The notes below the pieces were generated by a model. That model did no database searches, was not told the origin of the DNA, and saw only the letters and a program-made list of their open reading frames with translations. This document shows positions 45,868 to 57,664 of a DNA stretch of 64,000 nt, piece by piece. Origin of the DNA: Glutinoglossum americanum (lineage: Eukaryota > Ascomycota > Geoglossomycetes > Geoglossales > Geoglossaceae); assembly GCA_020080175.1 (NCBI GenBank), contig JAGHQL010000080.1, positions 1 through 64,000 of the forward strand. Direction: 5' to 3'. The first letter of the stretch is position 1, and each line of letters starts with the position of its first letter. A program made the position numbers and the translations under genes.

Positions 45868-47338
45868 ATGTCCTCCCCCAACCCCGATGAGCAAGAACCC
45901 TACCATGGTAAAGCCATCGATAAACTATCGGGGATCCCCGGTCTCGCGATCCTAGACCAGTTTATGCGGGCGAAATCTCCACTATCTCTTGAGAAGAGTT
46001 CATTCAAGGTTGACGTCCTGCACGTTCTGAGATCGAAAGTAAAACCTACGTCGTGTTGCACACACGAAGGCTTTCGCGTTGCTCTCAAAGAAGCGCATCC
46101 TGACCTCATCGGCATTTTCGTCCTTGTGGACGGTATAACACCTGAAGTGGTCGAGACCCTCGGAAGCGACCTTGACCTCTGCCACGAATTCTTCGCGTTA
46201 CACCTGCGAGGGACGCAGTGTTTCCGTGAAGGCAAATTCCGTCGACCAAAATACCTCGAGCTGGAGGTCCTCCCGTCGTACTTCCGAAAAGCTCCTTTCT
46301 ACTGCCTCGAGATCTGCAGGCCTTACCCTTTCCGTGGTGGCTTACGAGAGGTGGAGAAGGTACGAGAATCTAAGACTAATACTGCGAGAGGCTGCTATGA
46401 GTTGAAAAGTTTGAAGGATGTGTCCATGAGAGAGAGGGTGTCGGTATACGAGACCGAAACCCCTGACCACAAGCCTGTCGGTGAGAGAATACCCGCTCTG
46501 GCGGGTTATTGGCAATTTCTGAGTAGAAACATCACCAACTTTGCTAGGCATTATCTTATCCGATCGTCTCTTAAAAAGGGAGATTCCTGAGACTGGCGTC
46601 GACACCCTGACTGCATTCAGCCATAATTATCCCGAAGGCACAAGAGAAGGTCTCGATCGAGGGGTGCAAGTGTCCTGTGGAGAGGAAGTACGGTTGTGGC
46701 TCGAGGGACTCGACCTCGAAGGCAGGGAAGATGTATTCAAAACCCTTGAAGAGCCCCTAGCGATCCGTCCCCTCCTCCACATCACCGCAGTCATGAACTC
46801 CTGGTTCCTAGCGCAAGCTCGCTTACAACTCACCCGCATCTCCCGTTCTCAACACGACGGACAGTTCCCCTCGAACGCAGATTTCGGCCTCAACGAGTTA
46901 GCGCAGCTCCTCCATACGTGTCTTTATTTTCACCTGAAACATCTAAAGAGCGTCATTAGGGTGGTCAAAGCGAAAAGAGGACGACAGGATGGCAACCATG
47001 ATGAGCTGCTTGATGATATCTATGATTTGAGGGATGATATGGAGGCTTTGCTCGAGAGGGTGCAGCACGACGTTAATTACCTGGCTTCTAAGCAGATTAG
47101 TCTGCTGACGAAGGTTGGTGTGGTGTTCGTACCATTGAGCATCGCTGCCGCGGTCCTGGCTATCCCAGGACCCTGGTATAGACTAGTTATTTGGGCCGCC
47201 TTTGCTGGGTTTAGCATTGCGATCATCGGGTTCTCTATGTTTGTGGGTAGTGGTAAGAGGCTAGGCTTGGAGTCGTTGCGGTTGGTGGGGCTCGGTGGTT
47301 GTCGGCAAAACGAGGAAGCGGCTATGGGTGAAGCTTAA
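45868..47338 (+). CDS. CorA-like fungal membrane protein
   Basis: 475 residues from two exons (45868-46504 and 46548-47338; a 43-base intron, phase 1). The soluble N-terminal part has DLCHEFFALHLRG with RPKYLELEVLPSYFRKAPFY and RERVSVYETE, the pattern of ascomycete CorA-like proteins. A long helical stalk follows (YDLRDDMEALLERVQHDVNY). Two transmembrane helices close the protein: TKVGVVFVPLSIAAAVLAI and LVIWAAFAGFSIAIIGFSMF, with a cytosolic basic tail. The topology is that of CorA/ZntB, but there is no GMN motif between the helices, so divalent-metal transport is unproven. ATG 45868 is the first in frame with protein-like sequence after it. It is a second, distinct member of the type at 34387-35922. 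Confidence 0.78.
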
Positions 47339-47669
47339 TCAAGTGGGTTGCGGGTTGCACCTTGCGTTCTTAAATAATACAATATATAACCAAGGCGATG
47401 GTCACGGCCTCCACGGCAAATCCTAACGTATAGTCTACTCCAGTGACGCTACCGTCTGCCAAAAGCGCACATGAGCAAATGACTCCAGGTTAACGGTCGG
47501 CATGGCTCTCGCCTTGTGCTTCCTAATGAGCTCTTAGAGGGTGATCACCAATATTACTGCAAATTAGATCATCCGTGTCCTCAGAAAGACCCCGCCAGTA
47601 GAATACAACGGCGAACAACGAACTCTCCATGACCTCTCCGCCACCAACACAACGACCTAGCCTATCTGC
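47339..47669. other. Convergent intergenic region
   Basis: The 3' ends of the CorA-like gene (plus) and the 204-aa protein (minus) face each other. No separate gene is seen. Confidence 0.5.
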
Positions 47670-48284
47670 TTATTTCCCTTGTACAATCTCCACCAAATAA
47701 TTCTCCCCGTTCCGCCCAACAGCATGCACAACCCCATCGGGACTCCACTCCCATTCCTCCTCTCCAACCCTCTCATCATACTCCACAAACCACTCCTTCG
47801 AAATATCCTCATCCAGCAACGCAACTCTTGCGGCGTTCACTCCCTCCTCTCTACCCCTATACGATCCTTCGATCTCCGCCCTACGCTTCGCTCCCGACCG
47901 GTCTTGGTCGTAGAATGTCGTCGTCTGGAGAACATGGTACAGTTCTCCGCCGACACGACCTCCCTCGTCCTCGCTCGTGAATTTTCCGGCGTTGGGCTTG
48001 GTGTCGACTGCGACGTTGAAGGTTTCCCCTGAGGGCGCGATAGCGTGCACAATGACGCCGTCGCCGTACGGCCAGGATTCTTCGCCGCTGTTTATCTTGT
48101 AGGTTGTGAGGTCATCGCGGGAGTAACCTTCGGTGAAGAGCGCGGTTTGGGCGAAGCGTTTGGCGGCGGTAAGAGACGTGTATGTGCCGAGGATGGAGAC
48201 GGTTTGGAGGGCACCGGAGGGGTCTTTGTGGAAGTCGATGAGGGTACGTTTGACGTGGAAGAGCTGCTCAGTTGGTGTTGCCAT
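47670..48284 (-). CDS. Conserved-type fungal protein of 204 aa with internal duplication
   Basis: A single ATG-started exon. The protein has two related halves: one with FAQTALFTEGYSRDDLTTYK, WPYGDGVIVHAIAPSGETFN; the other with AARVALLDEDISKEWFVEYD, EWSPDGVVHAVGRNGENYLV. Each half combines a helix rich in Ala with an acidic loop and a strand pair around (D/G)GV(I/V)VHA. The composition is soluble and acidic. I recall similar hypothetical proteins across ascomycetes, but no function is known. The intact frame, good start context and internal repeat support it being real. Confidence 0.75.
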   Translation of the reverse strand: MATPTEQLFHVKRTLIDFHKDPSGALQTVSILGTYTSLTAAKRFAQTALFTEGYSRDDLTTYKINSGEESWPYGDGVIVHAIAPSGETFNVAVDTKPNAGKFTSEDEGGRVGGELYHVLQTTTFYDQDRSGAKRRAEIEGSYRGREEGVNAARVALLDEDISKEWFVEYDERVGEEEWEWSPDGVVHAVGRNGENYLVEIVQGK

Positions 48285-50156
48285 GTTTTGCGAGTAGTCT
48301 GAGGTACTTAGCAGTTAAGTCGGTGGCTGACTAGTGATTGTTGTTTTCTTATTTTTCGATTGAGATCTCAGAGCGCTGGAATGTGTTTCGTCTTTTGTAA
48401 TTCCACTGGTTGGCCGGAACAGCAGGATGACCGCATTGTGCATCCGTAACGTGATAAAGCCTCAAGTGATACTCGGCAGGTACCGCCATGTCGGATGCTG
48501 ACGATCTTGATGCTCGGGGTAATGGGGTGATAAGGTGGCGCCACCTTCGTCTGTGTTCACGCCACTACAACATCATCCAGATCACAAGCCAGGATTATAA
48601 TAACTGGTTTCCCGACTCTCGACCAGTCTTTCGTAATTGTGACGCCAGATGGATCCGCTCTTATCCAAGATTCAGAATCTCATTTTGGGCCACTTTGATG
48701 CGGCCTCAATGGCTGGAGGGAAATGCGGGGGAATTATTAGCCCGTAACTCTATATTAACCAACTTAGCCCATCGCATCATATTATTCCGGCGATAGCAAC
48801 AACATTACAACTTTAACAAACCGACCAGTATTTAAAGCTAAAATCTGCAAAATAAAACACTAGATTCGACGAAACACTTTACCCCGCTCTCGTCATGCCT
48901 GAATGACTTGTTCTAACCACCGTAGCTAACATGCCTCCACCCCCACATCTTCCTGAGTAATAAGAGCAGCGAGAATAAAATCTGCCGAAATCCTCAGATT
49001 TCCCCACGCCTCCCCCAACTCACCAGCCCCCAAAATAGTCTTCCAATAAGACCCTAGCGCCGTCAACTTCGATCTAGGGTAATCCTTACTTCGTTCGTGC
49101 CAGGACTGAGAGCCTGTCATTTTACCCTGCGGAGATACGAAGCCTGCTCTTGGGACATTATAAAACCTGTGACCACCGTTGCGACGATCGTCGATACCGT
49201 TATGTATACTCGTGTATATTGATATTGTGCTACCTAATAGAACCACCTAGGGTATTCATCTTAGGGGTCCCATATTACCACGGGGGAAATAGTAATAAGA
49301 TTATCCCAGGATATACTCTGTTGTACAGAGCCTAGAAATCATCTATAAAATATCCCGGAGAAATCCGTCGCATCCTCGCAGGCGACCTCCGGGGCGATGT
49401 TTTAGTCGTGTGATCGGAGGAGTGAGGAATGGAGTGTGGCGAGATGGTTCGATGACAAATCAGAGCTTTCTTCCTCTCGCATGTCACAAGCACGCTGCAT
49501 CACCGAACACCCACTCTCTGGCCACGAACCATCGCATGTTCGATTGTATTCGCTATCCTGGCAACTCGGGCGTCCGTCTGGCTACTCCCAAACTCAATGG
49601 TGGGAAATATTAGTCACAGGGTAGCTATACACCGTATCTTATTGTTAGTAGACCATAACTCGCGATATGAGCGACTCGCTAGAGAGTCGCCGACCGGTAT
49701 GGTGATCAGATAGCAATATGAGCTTATATTAGAACTGATCACTGCCCCCCTAATGAGGGCAGCCGAGTTGGGGCCATATGGTCGCATGGACTTAGCATCC
49801 ACTCGGCTTACCCAGCCGCAGCTATGGCCGCCGGTGTAATTCCATTACAGTACTATGAGTAAATAGAGAGGTCAGGCTGTCTGAAGGTATAGTGGAATTT
49901 TCTTTAGAACAAGCTGACGTGGGGTGAGAGTGGCGCAGAACAAACTGGACTGATTGGTCCCCATACGGGAGGAGGGATTAGAACCATGGGTCTCAAAGAG
50001 TAGGAACCCTGTCGTAAGCTCCGTACAAGAATGACTCAAAGAATTTCTCCTCTCATCATTAATTACCCTTCGTTCTTATTTCCACCTCATGAAGCAATCA
50101 GCAAATAACAAAATATTCTCAACAAATACGACCCATAAGGCTAGTAATATAATACC
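48285..50156. other. Gene-poor stretch
   Basis: A minus frame at 48926-49200 (SKLTALGSYWKTILGAGELG, then AWGNLRISADFILAALITQE) looks like the end of a real protein, but I do not recognise it and see no upstream exons; it may be a remnant. The rest has nothing supported. Confidence 0.3.
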
Positions 50157-53100
50157 TTAGCCTCTCTTCTTCATTCTCTCTTCAATAGAGTCAAGCCAAT
50201 ACGTCCCAAGCCCGAGCATCCAATGCATTCGATTTTCTGCATCAAGTGTTCCCGAGATCTCTACTTCTTGTCTCAACGATACAGCCTCCTCCACTTCTCC
50301 CAGCTCGTAATGGACGTCTGCAATGGAGTATAATACCACCCGCTGATAGAAATACGTACGACCCCAGCTTTCATGTTTACTACCACGTTTTAGTGTAAGT
50401 CCGTAGCTAAACGCTGTATCCCATCGCGCCTTTGCCGTTACCCACCTGCATGTAAGGTGGGCAACCCTTGCGAGGCCACAATAGAGGAAGAATACCTTTG
50501 TCTTCTCACAGTGTTCGAGGGGTCCGAGTGAGAGCATCTTCTCCAGGACCTCCTTAAATTGATCTTCAGATTCTTCAAGGAAGCCCTGCCTAAGCCGCGC
50601 TTCGGCGAAATTAATCTGTAGGAGGATGGTATCGCTGGCCCTGCGGGTCGGCATATCCCCTGCTTGGGATTCCCCTAATAGCCTTTCTCTTAGTAGCTCC
50701 TCGATGACCTTTTCCGCTTCTCTGTTCCGTCCTAGCTCCATCAGCACGTGGGCCCAGTCTGCCAGAGCCCAGCCTGCATGCGATGATCCGGGGTGAAGAT
50801 TGTGAGTGCAGTAAGTCTGGAAACAGCGAGCAGAGTCCTCCCAGTTTCCTTGATCTCTGAAGACCCTCCCTTGTATTCGGTTCCTTGAGGAAAGCATGGC
50901 ACGTTCAGCTCTGGACGGACAATTGGTGTTGACGGCGCGGCAGAGATCCAAAAGCCTATGACCCTCGCGATAGACTTCCGCACCGCCAGCATCTGCTTCT
51001 GTCACAAGACTCTTTACGAGGGTTATTATTACGTGTCCGAGCTCGGCGTTGAGTAAAGGCTCAGGGCTAATGCTCGGACCAGCGTCATTTCCGTTGATGA
51101 AGGTTTCATGATTTTCCAAGAGAAACCCCTTCGCTAATTCTATTGCTTCAGCATAGTTTCCTTCCCTATAAAGTATGGATAGTTGATTTCGTAATCGTAA
51201 GGCATGTAAATACTCGCTGCCTTGACCTTTGAGAAATGAGTCAACAAGATGCATATATCGGCTGGTCCAGCACCCGCCGTGAAGCTCATAGTAAGGTGCT
51301 TCCGCGAAATATGCTCCCAAGAACAAAGACGAGGCGTGCCTCAAGAGCGTCCAGTCTCCGCTAGGTTGCGACTCGCATTTGATATTTGATAACTTGGAAA
51401 TAGCCTTCGAGTCATCGCAGAGGAGGACGGATTCAATATTTTCGCAACAAGCTCGAATGTGCGGAATAATGTCGCCATGCAGTCTGGTGAACGCCTTGAA
51501 GTTGGAGCATCTGTTCGAAGTCAGCATGGGTTTACGTTTCCAGATAACCCTACTCTTACATGGATGCTAGGGGGCTATGTAGCTCTAGCAAAATATAGAA
51601 AGGGAATGCCTGTGCTACCATGCTAAGCGCTCGCCATATCACTTCCTCCCTCTCCTCTCCCTGAACTCTTGACCGAGCATGTAATTGGACAAGGGAATGT
51701 AGGGAGAACCCAGAGGAACACATGTCGGTGGATTCCTTGGTTTGATGTATAAGAGATAGGGATAGTAGTGTTTCAATCGCCTCACCAAATGCCATTTCGT
51801 CAGAAAGTAGTGATACGAGTGATTTATCCACACAACCCTGTTCTGGCGTCATTCCGTAGCTCTCCCCATCACGCCCAATCCTCTGTTGCTGCACCGTCCC
51901 TTGCCGTAAGAGCTCTAGGGAGATCTTCGACCTGTCGAGGTGGGCGAAGACAAGGAAAAGCATCGCCGCCCTGGGGTTCTCTCGATACACAACATCCAGG
52001 TTCATATCCAGGCTTGTGAATACAGACTTGTCGTAAATGGACATGCTAGGGCGGTAGCTGAGGAGGAACTGAGCCCGGTCTCCATATTGCTGGAGATACT
52101 CGCAAAAGGTCTTCTTGCGATGATGGACAAATCCTGCGGCTGAGTCTAAGGCAAGGGGGAGCCCCTCTACCTGTCCTGCGATCTCCTTAGCAGCATATAG
52201 CTCATCTTCGGAAAGAGCATCCCGGCCCGCTCGGCGGCGGAGTAAATCTACTGACTCTTGTAGGTTCAGCATTCCTAGTTCAATTGCATTCCCCACAAGA
52301 TCGCTGTCTTGGACCCTGTGATCTAGCGTGGTGATGATAATGTGCCCGTTTGAGACAGGAATATATTTGAAGAGATTTAGCGTGTCCAGCCGTTCGGCAT
52401 TGTCAAATAAGATTAGCCAGTTCATGTTCAAAGGGTCTGAAAACCATCTCCTCACCTGCGCTGGCTTTTCGCTTTCCTGCGCACTACCCAAACGCAGCAG
52501 GCTATGGAGTTTTCCATAGTCATGAACTATGTGGCTTTCAGTAGAAGCGTTAATAAAAAAAACTCCTTTATAATAGGAGCGGTTTTCCTCAGCATATCGG
52601 ATTGCTAATTGTGTCTTTCCTGCCCCACGTAACCCAAATATCGCCATTCGTTGCTGACAGTGCCCATGGGGAAGGAGTCTAGATATTTGATCAAGATATT
52701 CCCTTCGGCCAGTGAAGTTTAGGGACGAAGCATGCGGTATCTCAAAATAAGATTGGGCTTCTAATGTTTTGCATCACTCAGCTTCAACCAGGATCCTCAT
52801 GTCACTCAGACCGAATATATATGCTCACCCTCAATAGTAGCAAGGTTGGCCGCTGGGGCCCAGCCCGCTTCGCGATAACCAGAGATTGGTCCCGGGCTCG
52901 CGAGCGGAGGGGTAGGTTTATCTGCAGCTAACTCAGAACGCACCCGCGTTATCATCGGGTGTCTATCACATACCTCCTCGCAACATCGCTTCATCAGCCA
53001 GATCTCTAAGGTGGGCCGCGACCCGCCTATATCCATTGTCGTCTCGATTTTGGAACTTGCAAACGGTGTGGTGATCGGCCCCTTCAATGCTAAATACTCT

Positions 53101-53899
53101 CTCCCGCTTTCCAAGACGAAGTGATGCAGATGAGGACGGAACGACCTATTGTATTTACTTAGTACACCGTAGTTAGCCGGATGCGAAATTAGCTCACAAG
53201 TACGCTCTTGCCGAGTCCATAAGGAATGGGGGTCTTCTCGGACTCGGTGATGGTGACAACAGGAAAGCTGTCTAGAAAGGCAAAGTCTCTAGAGATCTCT
53301 TGAAGGGGGCGAGAGTCGCGAACGAGATCATTGAGGTTGAGAAGGTTGGCATTAACAACTACCTGCGCAATCGAGCCAACACGATTTGCAAGCGCCGTAG
53401 CATCGGCTCCGTCATGAGGCACAGCAATGAACACTACGCCCCGGGTAGCAGTAAGGATTGAGGTAAAGTGCGGGTCTCTTTGTGCCATTGTGAGTGCCTG
53501 CTCGGCTTCTACTGAGTAATTCACTGATATAAGAACCGCTCACCGGCCCACGCACCTTTTTGATAAGTAGCCCACCAAGGCTGTGTCCGACCAATACTAG
53601 AGGCCGCTCTGATTCCTGAAGTTTCTTAGGATAGTTGCACTCACAGGTTGGGAAGAGTCATACATCAGCTGAAGAGCGGTGAGACCACAGGTCCGCCAGA
53701 AGGTTTTCAGCGTTTTCCAAGAGCCCAAGAATATTCCTACTATTTAGTACTCTAGCATCATATCCAAAAGTCATAATGCGAGCATCGGGCATCGTCTCGG
53801 GAAGGAAGTCTCTCAGCCACATCTTCTTGGACGACTTGTGTGTCCACGTGTTCATCGCGTGTCCTCCAAGACCATGGACGGCGACGATGCTATCGACTA
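50157..53899 (-). CDS. STAND protein: alpha/beta hydrolase, NB-ARC, TPR
   Basis: At least 1143 residues from exons 53664-53899, 53556-53624, 53198-53497, 52974-53145, 52829-52927, 51560-52760 and 50157-51510, all joined in frame. The N-terminal domain is a lipase-like hydrolase: DSIVAVHGLGGHAMNTW, GHSLGGLLIKK (nucleophile Ser) and GVVFIAVPHDGADATA, then FSIEGADHHTVCKF (probable catalytic His). A short Pro-rich link follows. NB-ARC has Walker A GLRGAGKTQLAIRYAE, Walker B NWLILFDNAE, HIIITTLDHR and GLPLALDSAAGF. The C-terminal 450 residues are TPR-like helices (YREGNYAEAIELAKGFLLEN; MELGRNREAEKVIEELL). This is a known fungal NLR-like architecture. The first exon is not resolved; a possible one near 53995-54080 reads YGLTELYPGSSSQSSKPK but does not join in frame. 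The rest looks intact. Confidence 0.87.
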
Positions 53900-54718
53900 C
53901 TAATTAGTAAACATTGCAAATGCTGCAACGGTTGAAGACCATATCACGGGGCCGCAACCTTAAGAAAGGGTTAATGACATACTCAACCTTTGGTTTGCTA
54001 GATTGCGAACTGGATCCAGGATAGAGCTCGGTTAGCCCATAGTATAGATTGTCAGTTTGTTCGATAGGTGAAGGCTAAGATACGCCTATCAGTAGGCAGC
54101 ATTTTCGGCAGGTAAGCGCTTACACTTAGGCCTTCGTGGTTCGGGGCGGGAGTACCGCTATTCTCCCACAACCGGCTCGCTCTACGAGATAGACCCGTAA
54201 TGAGTTTTCTCATTTCGCTAATAATAACCAAAAAAGCTAGGGTATCCCTGCAGCTGGCAAAGGTTCTGGTGCTCTATCTAGGTTCTCCAGGCAGCTAGAG
54301 AACGCAGGATAATAAAAGAAGCAGAAGATGTTGGTGATATACCATCGTCGCCGGACCGGTCCTCTAATGTGCCGTTGCCTAGTTGGCGGGGACGCGGCCG
54401 CAGGCATACCAGGGTAGAATATCCCCTTCACGCTAGATGCAATAACAGCCTTGCCCCAAGCTTTGCCAACGACGCCTCGCTATAGCGCCTACCCCTCTCC
54501 TTCGTTCGCCTCACTTTAACCCGGGAACCTTATTGGGGCTCAACCTGAGTAATCCCTCAGAGATTTCATGCTAGACATGACTAGACATGACATGGGTCTG
54601 ATCGCGAGTAAACTGGATAGCCGCGAACGCGCAATCGTGTACAGTGCAGTACTGACCCCAGCCATCAGCTCCGGTAGTTCCGGGTTGCTAGAGCGTAGCA
54701 TATGAACAACCTCAACCA
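53900..54718. other. Upstream region of the NB-ARC gene
   Basis: It should contain the missing first exon(s) and promoter of the NB-ARC gene (candidate peptide near 53995-54080 on minus). Nothing else is supported. A short ACATGACTAG direct repeat lies near 54572-54592. Confidence 0.4.
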
Positions 54719-54830
54719 GAGTCCGATATGGCCAAACGCGACGCAGCCACCTCGCTTATGGGTTTCGGCCAAAAATGTATTTAATTCTCAGCTTCTCGTG
54801 AGTCTTATAAGTTTTCCTGTGATTTCTCAG
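54719..54830 (+). repeat. Degraded tandem copy of the TIR-family left arm
   Basis: GAGTCCGATATGGCC at 54719 is followed by ACCTCGCTTATGGG, CCAAAAATGTATTTAATTC and GTCTTATAAG. This is the same order as the left arm starting at 54852, with about one mismatch in five. Confidence 0.65.
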
Positions 54831-54962
54831 GCTACCCAAGAAAAACCCTTAGAGTCCGAGATGGCCATTCGCACCATGTACCTCGCTTATTATTTTATGA
54901 CAAAAAGGTACTTAATTTTCGATTTTTTAGAAACTCTATAAGTCCTTTCACATCTATCTACA

Positions 54963-55235
54963 CATAAAATGGCTTTTCCCATGTAATGAAAGAATATGCA
55001 TACAATCAATATGAGAAGTGTTATTGCTATTTAGTACAGGGGGTATTGTAAAGAATTAAAATTCTACCATGCTATTTTCCATACAAAATAACTAGTAAAA
55101 TTTACAATATTTGTATAGGAAGTTAATGAAACAAAATTTTTTAACTTACCATAATATTCTCTGTATTAAATAGCAATGCTACCCCCAATACTAATTATAT
55201 GCATATTTCTCCATTACATAGAAAAGCAATTTTAT
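54963..55235. mobile_element. AT-rich MITE (273 bp)
   Basis: Arms of about 95 bases pair with roughly three-quarters identity. They share ATAAAAT, GCTTTTC, ATGTAATG, ATATGCATA, ATTGCTATTTA and ATACAG in order and inverted. There is no ORF. It lies inside the outer element, 28 bases before the Tc1-like element. Target duplication is not clear. Confidence 0.6.
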
Positions 55236-55262
55236 TCTTAAATAAATGTAAAAGAACTTATA

Positions 55263-56736
55263 CGAAGGACAGCAGCAAAAGTCTTAAGATTCTTAACTAA
55301 ATTTTAGTTAAGCAAGTACTCTACCAACTTCACCTAAAATGCCCGGTCGCTCAGTTCCAATATCTCTTCGTGCGCAAGCACTTACACTTCTTGAAGAAGG
55401 TGTTGCAGTATCTAAAATTACTGAGTATACTAGTCTTTCTAAAGCAACAATTTATCGAATTAAAAAAATCGCAGTTGAACGAGGTTATGATCCTAAGGTA
55501 AGTCATGAGTTTAAAGATGAGTATTTTACTGATGCACCCCGCTCTGGTCGGCCTAAAGTTATTACAGAAGAGGTTTCTACTAAAGTACTAGAAATAGTAC
55601 GTGCAGATAGAGAAGGAAGAGAGAAGTCAGCACGAGAGATAGGTTTTTTTACTAGCATATCAGAAATGTCAACATTACGGATTTTGCGAGAGCATGGATT
55701 AGGAAAGTAGAAGCCTACATGGAAGCCTGGCTTAACTGCAGTTATGCGTAAAGCTAGACTAAAGTTTTGTCTTGAGCATGAGCATTGGGGAATAGAAGAT
55801 TGGAAAAATATTATTTGGTCAGATGAAACTAGTATTATGCTAGGTCATCGGCATGGCAAAGTTCGAGTCTAGAGGACAAGAGATGAACGTTATGATCGTA
55901 CGGTTATTTGTACACATTGAAAAAAAGCTTCTGAATTTATGTTTTGGGGCTGCTTTTCTTACGATAAGAAAGGTCCTATGCATATTTGGACGACTGAAAC
56001 TGCTCAAGAAAGAAAAGCTGCTGATAAAGAGTTGGAAATTATCAATGCAGTTCGAGAGCCTATTCTTAAAGCTGAATGGGAGTTAGAAACAGCAATGCGA
56101 CGTATGAACCTTAGATGGCAACCTGCTGGTAGAAAGCCAAAATGGAAGTTTACTCGAGAAACTGGTAAACTGGTTCGAATAGGCAAAGCTGGAGGAATTG
56201 ACTGGTACCATTATGGGAGAGAAATCCTGATAAAAAAACTTATACTATTTGCTCTCGAGTGCAAAAAGGAATGGCCTGGAACTATTATTCAGGAGGACAA
56301 CGCACCAGCACATGCACATAAAAACTCAAGAAGAAATCTATAAGATTTTTGATGTGCAACGCATATTATGGCCTGGTAATTCTCCAGACCTTAATATGAT
56401 TGAGCCGTCATGGGCATTTCTTAAGAGAGCAACTACTAAAGAAGGACCTTTAAGGTTGCGCAAAGTTGCGATGGAGACATGGACAACAGCATGGAAAGAT
56501 CTTGAACAAAAAAGAATTCAGGCATGGATTGAGCGCATTGAACCTCATATTAAAGAAGTTATTAGGCTTGAGGGCGGAAACTATTATCACGAAGGAAGGC
56601 AGCGCAGGAAGGAACAGCGAGAACAGTAGGAACATGGTCGGAAACAGAAGCAGCAGTCCGCTTAACTAAAATTTAGTGGGGCAAGGCTTAAGCGAAGCTT
56701 AATAAAAAGTCTTAAGACTTTTGGTGCCGTTCTCCG
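55263..56736 (+). mobile_element. Tc1-like DNA transposon, decayed
   Basis: Bounded by TA (55261-55262 and 56737-56738). The TIRs read CGAAGGACAGCAGCAAAAG on the left against CGGAGAACGGCACCAAAAG on the right, both followed by TCTTAAGA. A subterminal TAACTAAATTTTAGTTA block occurs at both sides. The element is much more AT-rich than its neighbours. It contains the transposase remnant at 55339-56629 and is inserted in the outer TIR element. Confidence 0.88.
55339..56629 (+). pseudogene. Tc1-like transposase, inactivated
   Basis: The N-terminus has a helix-turn-helix (RAQALTLLEEGVAVSKITEY, then LSKATIYRIKKIA) and a second one at about 85-120. The catalytic triad positions are WSDETS, QEDNAPAH and SPDLNMIEP; the last two acidic residues are 34 residues apart, as in DD34E Tc1 elements. 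The frame is interrupted by a TAG at 55708, a TAG at 55870 and a TGA at 55918, and the last third (from about 56320) is in another frame. CAG-to-TAG and CGA-to-TGA changes together with AT-richness would fit repeat-induced point mutation. It cannot make full-length transposase. Confidence 0.88.
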
Positions 56737-56914
56737 TAGTGTTTCTAAAAAGGGTTATTTACCGAAATACCCTCATTTTCAATTTTAATTACTCGGCTAC
56801 CCCAAAAATTTAACAAATTACTGAAATACCCTATTGTAAGTCATATGATGGCCGCGAAAGCTCGCGTCCAGCCGCGCGTTTTCGCGGCCACAAGCTTTTG
56901 CGACCACAGCCTCT

Positions 56915-57030
56915 CACTTAGCTACTTAGCTACTTATATAGTTACTTATATAACTGTCCACCTAGCTACCTATGTAGCTGCCCACTTAACTGTCTGCATA
57001 ACTGTCTACTTAGCTGTCTATGTGTAAGAA
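56915..57030 (+). repeat. Short tandem repeats (CTTAGCTA-type)
   Basis: About 12- to 24-base irregular units of the form ACTTAGCTACTTA / CTATGTAGCTGC repeat through this stretch inside the Mutator-like element. Confidence 0.6.
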
Positions 57031-57495
57031 CTCTCGACGTCAAGGTGACCCGAAGGCACTCTGACATCAACGGCTCTAGGGAGGTTTAGTAACAGTGTGA
57101 CGTTGCACCTCGCAACGACAATGCTAGCTAGCCATCTGGTCTACGTGTAGATAAGACTTAGGTATATAAGAACTAATAGATTGATGTGACGGCTGCTTAT
57201 ATAAGCTGGGCCGCGAAGGTTGGATGCCGCGGGCATCAAGGCCGAGCTAGCCCTAGGGGGCCAGTCACGACGAAGCAAGGGAGGCCGGCTGCGTGGCACA
57301 ACGGGAGGGTAGGTCTAATGGTCTTTAATAGTCTAACTAAAGTAATTATGGTATTGACCGATGAGGTTCCCTTCAGGACCCTCCTTGGCCTTCTATTTAT
57401 ACTAATGGCCCTGAGGGGCCTACAGGTAGGGACCTGTCTGGTTCCCTCCATGGATGCGTACGGACCCCTCGCCTCCGGCCGTACTTCCATTGGGA

Positions 57496-57664
57496 AGTTC
57501 TTATGATGCCCATGTAGTTCCCTCGCCACCGGCCATGCCTTCCGCCACTGCCCGTGCTCTTATGTGGAGTTCTCATGATGCTCATGCGATTTCTTCGCCG
57601 CTGGCCGTGCTCCTATGTGGAGTTCCTATGATGCCCGTGCGGTTCCTTCGCCGCCGGCCGTGGC
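57496..57664 (+). repeat. 53-bp tandem repeat, three units
   Basis: Units start GTTCTTATGATGCCCATG (about 57496), GTTCTCATGATGCTCATG (about 57567) and GTTCCTATGATGCCCGTG (about 57620). The first carries an 18-base extra segment. All lie inside the Mutator-like element. Confidence 0.7.

Noticed and set aside
49960-50030. tRNA-like sequence on the minus strand with TTCTAAT loop
   Set aside because: The stem around the loop is not complementary and the acceptor stem is missing.
53041-53145. Apparent frameshift in the hydrolase domain of the NB-ARC gene
   Set aside because: On rereading, the frame is continuous through GKRERVFSIEG; the first reading had skipped two bases.
57186-57506. 106-codon ORF inside the Mutator-like element
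   Set aside because: No transposase motif; composition follows the tandem repeats; likely chance.
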